23,102 nt of DNA from Purshia tridentata. Taxonomy: Eukaryota; Streptophyta; Magnoliopsida; Rosales; Rosaceae. The DNA lies in contig QANT01006025.1 in assembly GCA_003254885.1 (NCBI GenBank), forward strand, positions 1 to 23,102, given 5' to 3'. Numbering within the stretch: the first letter of the stretch is position 1; each line of letters starts with the position of its first letter. The position numbers and the translations under genes were made by a program. This document shows positions 20,126 through 23,102 of the stretch, one piece after another. Below the pieces are notes generated by a model. It had not been told where the DNA came from and did not search any database. It saw only the letters and a program-made list of their open reading frames with translations.

Positions 20126-20155
20126 CCCGCAGCAAAGCGCGGGCACAATTACTAG
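20126..20155 (+). repeat. Helitron 3' terminal hairpin and CTAG end
   Basis: CCCGC-AGCAAAGC-GCGGG stem-loop, 8 nt spacer, CTAG terminus at 20152-20155, host T at 20156. This is the transposition terminator of plant Helitrons. Confidence 0.92.
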
Positions 20156-21426
20156 TAAAACTTATTTCGGTTGGGCTATATTGTGATAAATTACATTGCA
20201 CTCTTATTATTGTGATAGGATCAATTATGTAATCTACAATTTCTAGCAATTAATATATCTTCACATTGAATCAGATTATAATCATTTAATTAACAATTAA
20301 CGGAGAAAGTGGCTGGCTAGTGGCCAAAAAATAATAATAGAGGGGGTGGCTAAGGCCAATGTGCCCCAATCCTTCCTTCCGTGTTCGAAGGTCACTATAA
20401 CCCAAAAATTGTAACCATTTAATATTGTGTTCAAGTCTTTAAGTATATATACTCATTACTACATGTACCCCTATACTATAACAATTGAATCGCGTCTTTG
20501 AGTTACTATTGCAATAATACTATTTTTATAATATTTTTATATCACATTTTTTATACTATTTTACGTGTTATTATTGTATCGGAAACAATTTCAACTTTTC
20601 AAGCAAACTACATATATGTTGAGTCGGCAATAAAAAACAAGCTTGCCCAAACACCAAAGCAGTCCAAAATAATCCATAAATTGGTAAAGAGCACGAATAA
20701 TCTATTGTAACAGTTAATATGGTGGGTAAATCATGTTTTCTTCACCATGACTCTCATAAGAATTAATGTAGAATTTATTGGTTCCCGTGGTTTGGTCTGT
20801 ACCTAATTGCATTAATATGTTCTTTAACTTAACTATCTTGTGATTGTGTAACCATATATAAAAACTACACTACAATTACATTAATTTATTTTTACTTATA
20901 TAACCGTAAATACTATAAATTGTATATTAAAAACTCATAATTCTTCCACAAAAAATCAGTATAATTGCACTTTTACGGTCACTATATTAACTACACTGCA
21001 ATTACACAAGAAAAAAATGATCGGAATGAGCGTTAGTTGATTTTTGCCGTGAATTTAAAGGGATTTTCTCCTTAAAAATTAGAAAAAAAAAAGTGTAGAA
21101 ATTTTTTGACCGTGTGAAAAGGTTATCAATGACTTTTCAATAGTTTTAATTTGAAAAAAGAAAAAAGAAAAAAAGAACTCTTTCAGTAGTTTACCTTAGA
21201 ATCATTTTTCCAATTTGGAGTTAGCATAATTAATTGATGGTTCCATTTGATTCTAATAGTAAAATTATGATTTGGTAGTTTGGTATTTGGTAATTGGTAA
21301 TTAAGATTGTAAGAAAATGGTACAGAGTGGGAGGGCCCAAAAAAATCAACACGTACACATACTCGTACAACTTACGTCTAGCTAGTCAGGAAAAAGAACT
21401 CTTGTAGAAGCCTATTTTGTCTTTAA

Positions 21427-22027
21427 GGCCCCGTTTGGATAAGGGGTGATTTGGATTTGGATTTGGATTTGAGCTCTCCAAATCCAAATCCACCTATTTG
21501 GAATAATTTAAAGGAGTGTATTTGGATTTGGCCCAAATCCAAAATGGATTTGAGAAGGCTAAATCCATGAATTTCAAATACCTTCTCCAACTAGGTATTT
21601 GAAATCCCACCATCCTACTCTCTCTCTCTTTCCCTCACCTCCCGCCACAATTGCCGGCGACCACCGCCCACCTCCCTTCGGCGACTTTCCAGCGATTTTT
21701 CCGGCCACCGACGGTGACTTTCCGGTGACTTTTCCGGCCACCTCCGGCAACCCTCCGGCGACTTTTTCAGCCACCCTCCGGCGACTTTTCCGGCCACTCT
21801 CCAGCGAATTTTCCAACCACATTCCGACGACTTTTTTTATTTTTAATCATATATTTCAATTCTTAAATTGTCAACAAAAAAAATTGAAATACTTGATGAA
21901 ATTCTCACTTTTAAATTTTGTATCCAAACAATAGAATTTCAAATCTAGGGATTTCAATTTCATGGATTTCAAATGCATAAATTTGAAATCCAAATCCAAA
22001 TCCAAATTCAAGAATCCAAACGGGCCC
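21427..22027. mobile_element. Tourist-like (PIF/Harbinger) MITE, 601 bp
   Basis: Ends GGCCCCGTTTGGAT and, inverted, GGGCCCGTTTGGAT, flanked by TAA (21424-21426 and 22028-22030). Copy A has the uninterrupted CTTTAATAGTT at the matching places, so the empty site is known. The subterminal regions are many copies of TTTGGATTTGGA/AAATCCAAATCC and can fold back. Interior carries a GC-rich minisatellite. Long open frames in it are products of that repeat. Confidence 0.88.
21650..21838. repeat. GC-rich CCGGCGACTTTTCCGGCCAC-type minisatellite inside the MITE
   Basis: About seven imperfect units, each near 24 bp or a multiple, of the phrase CCGGCGACTTTTCCGGCCAC. Composition stands out sharply from the AT-rich surroundings; possibly captured from a gene region or locally amplified. 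Confidence 0.75.
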
Positions 22028-22465
22028 TAATAGTTAATTGCTAGCTAGATTAATCTAGTCATTATTTGTACACTACATAGTTGCTATCAATAGCCATTAG
22101 TTTCTATATATAGTTTCTATCTAGAGTATTAGCATTAGTTCGGACCAACAAAAAAAAAGACTATAGGCATTGGTTGTACACTATATAGTTGCTATCTAGA
22201 TCCTAAACATTAGCTGTACATTCACTCAGTGGTCACGGTAAATTAATTAAGGAATGCGTTTGGTATCACGTGACACAAAAGAGTGAATTACAAACAAAAT
22301 TATGTTTATTTAGGACTTAAAAATATAAGTTGGTAATGGTCCAAGATAATCCGTAAAACCCGGCCAACTTTTTTGAATATCATAAATAGGAAACCCCTAG
22401 CTAAACTCTAAGCATTAAATCCCTAAATCGTAGAGTACGTCCAGTCACATTTTTATTTAATTTTT

Positions 22466-22940
22466 AGGAATAATTAGAAATAGGTCCAATTTTGAAAGGT
22501 CATTTAGACTAAAACCATATAGAAATTTAAATTAATACTTAAATCCAATTTTTTAGACTGAGGTCCAAAAAATAGACTTTTTAAAATTTTAACTCAGATT
22601 ATTTCTTAAAATTAAGATAATCAATATGAATTAATTTTAAAAATGAAAGATAATTTATGTTCAGACATATTTAATTAACAGATAATTACCCATATCCCCA
22701 TTTTGGGCTTTCACCTTTCCATAAAATCCACCTTTTAATTGGGATTTCTAGAGAGTCCAGTTATGTTGCTTCCAACCCATAATTTGGGTTACCCGGTCCA
22801 TGTTTTAATTTTATATATTAGGTTTCATTTTTATTTCCGTTTGTGCCCTTCTTTGTCTAAAGATTGAAATAGTTTAGATATTCTTACTCTCTCTCTAGCG
22901 ATCTCTCTTCATTGACCGATTCAAAGTGAGATAGACAGCC
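22466..22940 (+). other. Sequence beyond the duplication; probable promoter and 5' UTR of the next gene
   Basis: Unrelated to the matching position after copy A. AT-rich up to about 22690, then mixed composition with CCCATAATTTGGGTTACCC-like inverted patches (about 22778-22796). A TATATATTAGG at 22813 and a CT-rich stretch TACTCTCTCTCTAGCGATCTC (22886-22906) precede the ATG at 22941, as in many plant core promoters. Confidence 0.5.
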
Positions 22941-22988
22941 ATGGAAGACGACTTCAAAGACAAGGTCCCTCCCTCTTTCGATCGCTTG
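22941..22988 (+). CDS. Probable first exon of an unidentified gene, cut off by the window end
   Basis: GCCATGG context ATG opens a 16-codon exon, MEDDFKDKVPPSFDRL, followed by a GT donor (22989, GTATGG) and a T-rich intron-like sequence to the window end. Charged start, no signal peptide. I do not recognise the family. The call rests on the start context, the upstream CT-rich leader and the donor site; a chance ATG is possible. Confidence 0.45.
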
Positions 22989-23102
22989 GTATGGTTTCCT
23001 TAAATCCTTAGAATCTCCTAAAAGGTTATAATTTATTCATTAATTTCAGATCTGTATTTTTAGATTTTGAATTTAGATTTCGAATTTGGGGTTGTTTTGT
23101 TT

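Larger units (their letters stand above)
15667..20155 (+). mobile_element. Helitron, 4489 bp, carrying a captured patellin gene fragment
   Basis: Inserted between A and T: copy A reads GAGAAA|TAAAACTT at 1930/1931 and copy B has the same flanks at 15666 and 20156, so A is the empty site. The 3' end is classic: a CCCGC...GCGGG hairpin (20126-20143), then CACAATTA and CTAG, with host T following. The 5' end reads TTATATATATACTAAAAG and lacks the usual TC, probably one base changed or lost. There is no Rep/helicase gene, so it is non-autonomous. Inside are a nested MULE-type MITE (15685-16534), CT-rich and AT-rich noncoding DNA, and patellin exons near the 3' end. Confidence 0.9.
20156..22465. 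repeat. Duplicated 3' flank of OMT copy B
   Basis: Matches 1931-4190 with a few differences. The 423-bp segment 3189-3611 is absent; the 68-bp tandem is single; the 24-nt repeat is single; about 50 bp (around 3953-4010 in A) is missing near 22265; and a MITE is inserted at 21427. Contains the second SINE-like patch at 20340-20400. No gene. Confidence 0.82.

Noticed and set aside
21574..21934. Proline- or glycine-rich frames in the 601-bp MITE
   Set aside because: Encoded by the minisatellite; they read as repeat translations within a MITE.

Overview
The window looks like eudicot plant nuclear DNA. It is AT-rich, has spliced genes with GT-AG introns, a tandem plant O-methyltransferase (OMT) family and several classes of plant transposable element. 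I cannot name the species from the sequence. There are no prokaryotic operons, rRNA genes or CRISPR arrays.

Layout. (1) 1-1744: OMT copy A with its promoter; three exons, 360 codons, intact. (2) 1745-4190: its 3' flank, which returns later as part of a segmental tandem duplication. (3) 4367-4660: a third, older OMT reduced to the first 97 codons. (4) 5248-11401: a 6.15-kb Mutator-like element (MULE) with ~345-bp terminal inverted repeats (TIRs) and a perfect 9-bp target duplication. It holds a broken rightward transposase and, convergent to it, a broken leftward gene for a small GRF-type zinc-finger protein with a C-terminal membrane segment. (5) 11649-13394: a 1.75-kb non-autonomous PIF/Harbinger-like element with TAA target duplication, sitting inside a decayed copy of the OMT upstream repeat. 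(6) 13738-15480: OMT copy B, also intact, with only 5 amino-acid differences from A. (7) 15667-20155: a 4.49-kb Helitron inserted just 3' of copy B. Nested in it are a MULE-type MITE (15685-16534) and, inside that, a 285-bp mini-Helitron (15830-16114). The Helitron also carries a broken fragment of a patellin (SEC14-like) gene. (8) 20156-22465: the rest of the duplicated 3' flank, interrupted by a 601-bp Tourist-like MITE (21427-22027). (9) 22466 to the end: unique sequence leading to a probable first exon of another gene at 22941, which runs off the window.

How it fits together. The only genes that look functional are the two OMTs. They should be cytosolic SAM-dependent methyltransferases acting on a small phenolic or related hydroxylated substrate, which I cannot identify. 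The segmental duplication gives a built-in history. Copy A preserves the empty sites of the Helitron and of the MITE in copy B, so both inserted after the duplication. The Helitron also splits an AATAAA hexamer downstream of the OMT, so the twins may differ in 3'-end processing as well as in their promoters.

I did not find a clearly new biological system. The most unusual structures are the MULE that pairs a PB1-like/MuDR/SWIM transposase with an antisense GRF zinc-finger/membrane protein, and the Helitron that captured several spliced exons of a patellin gene.
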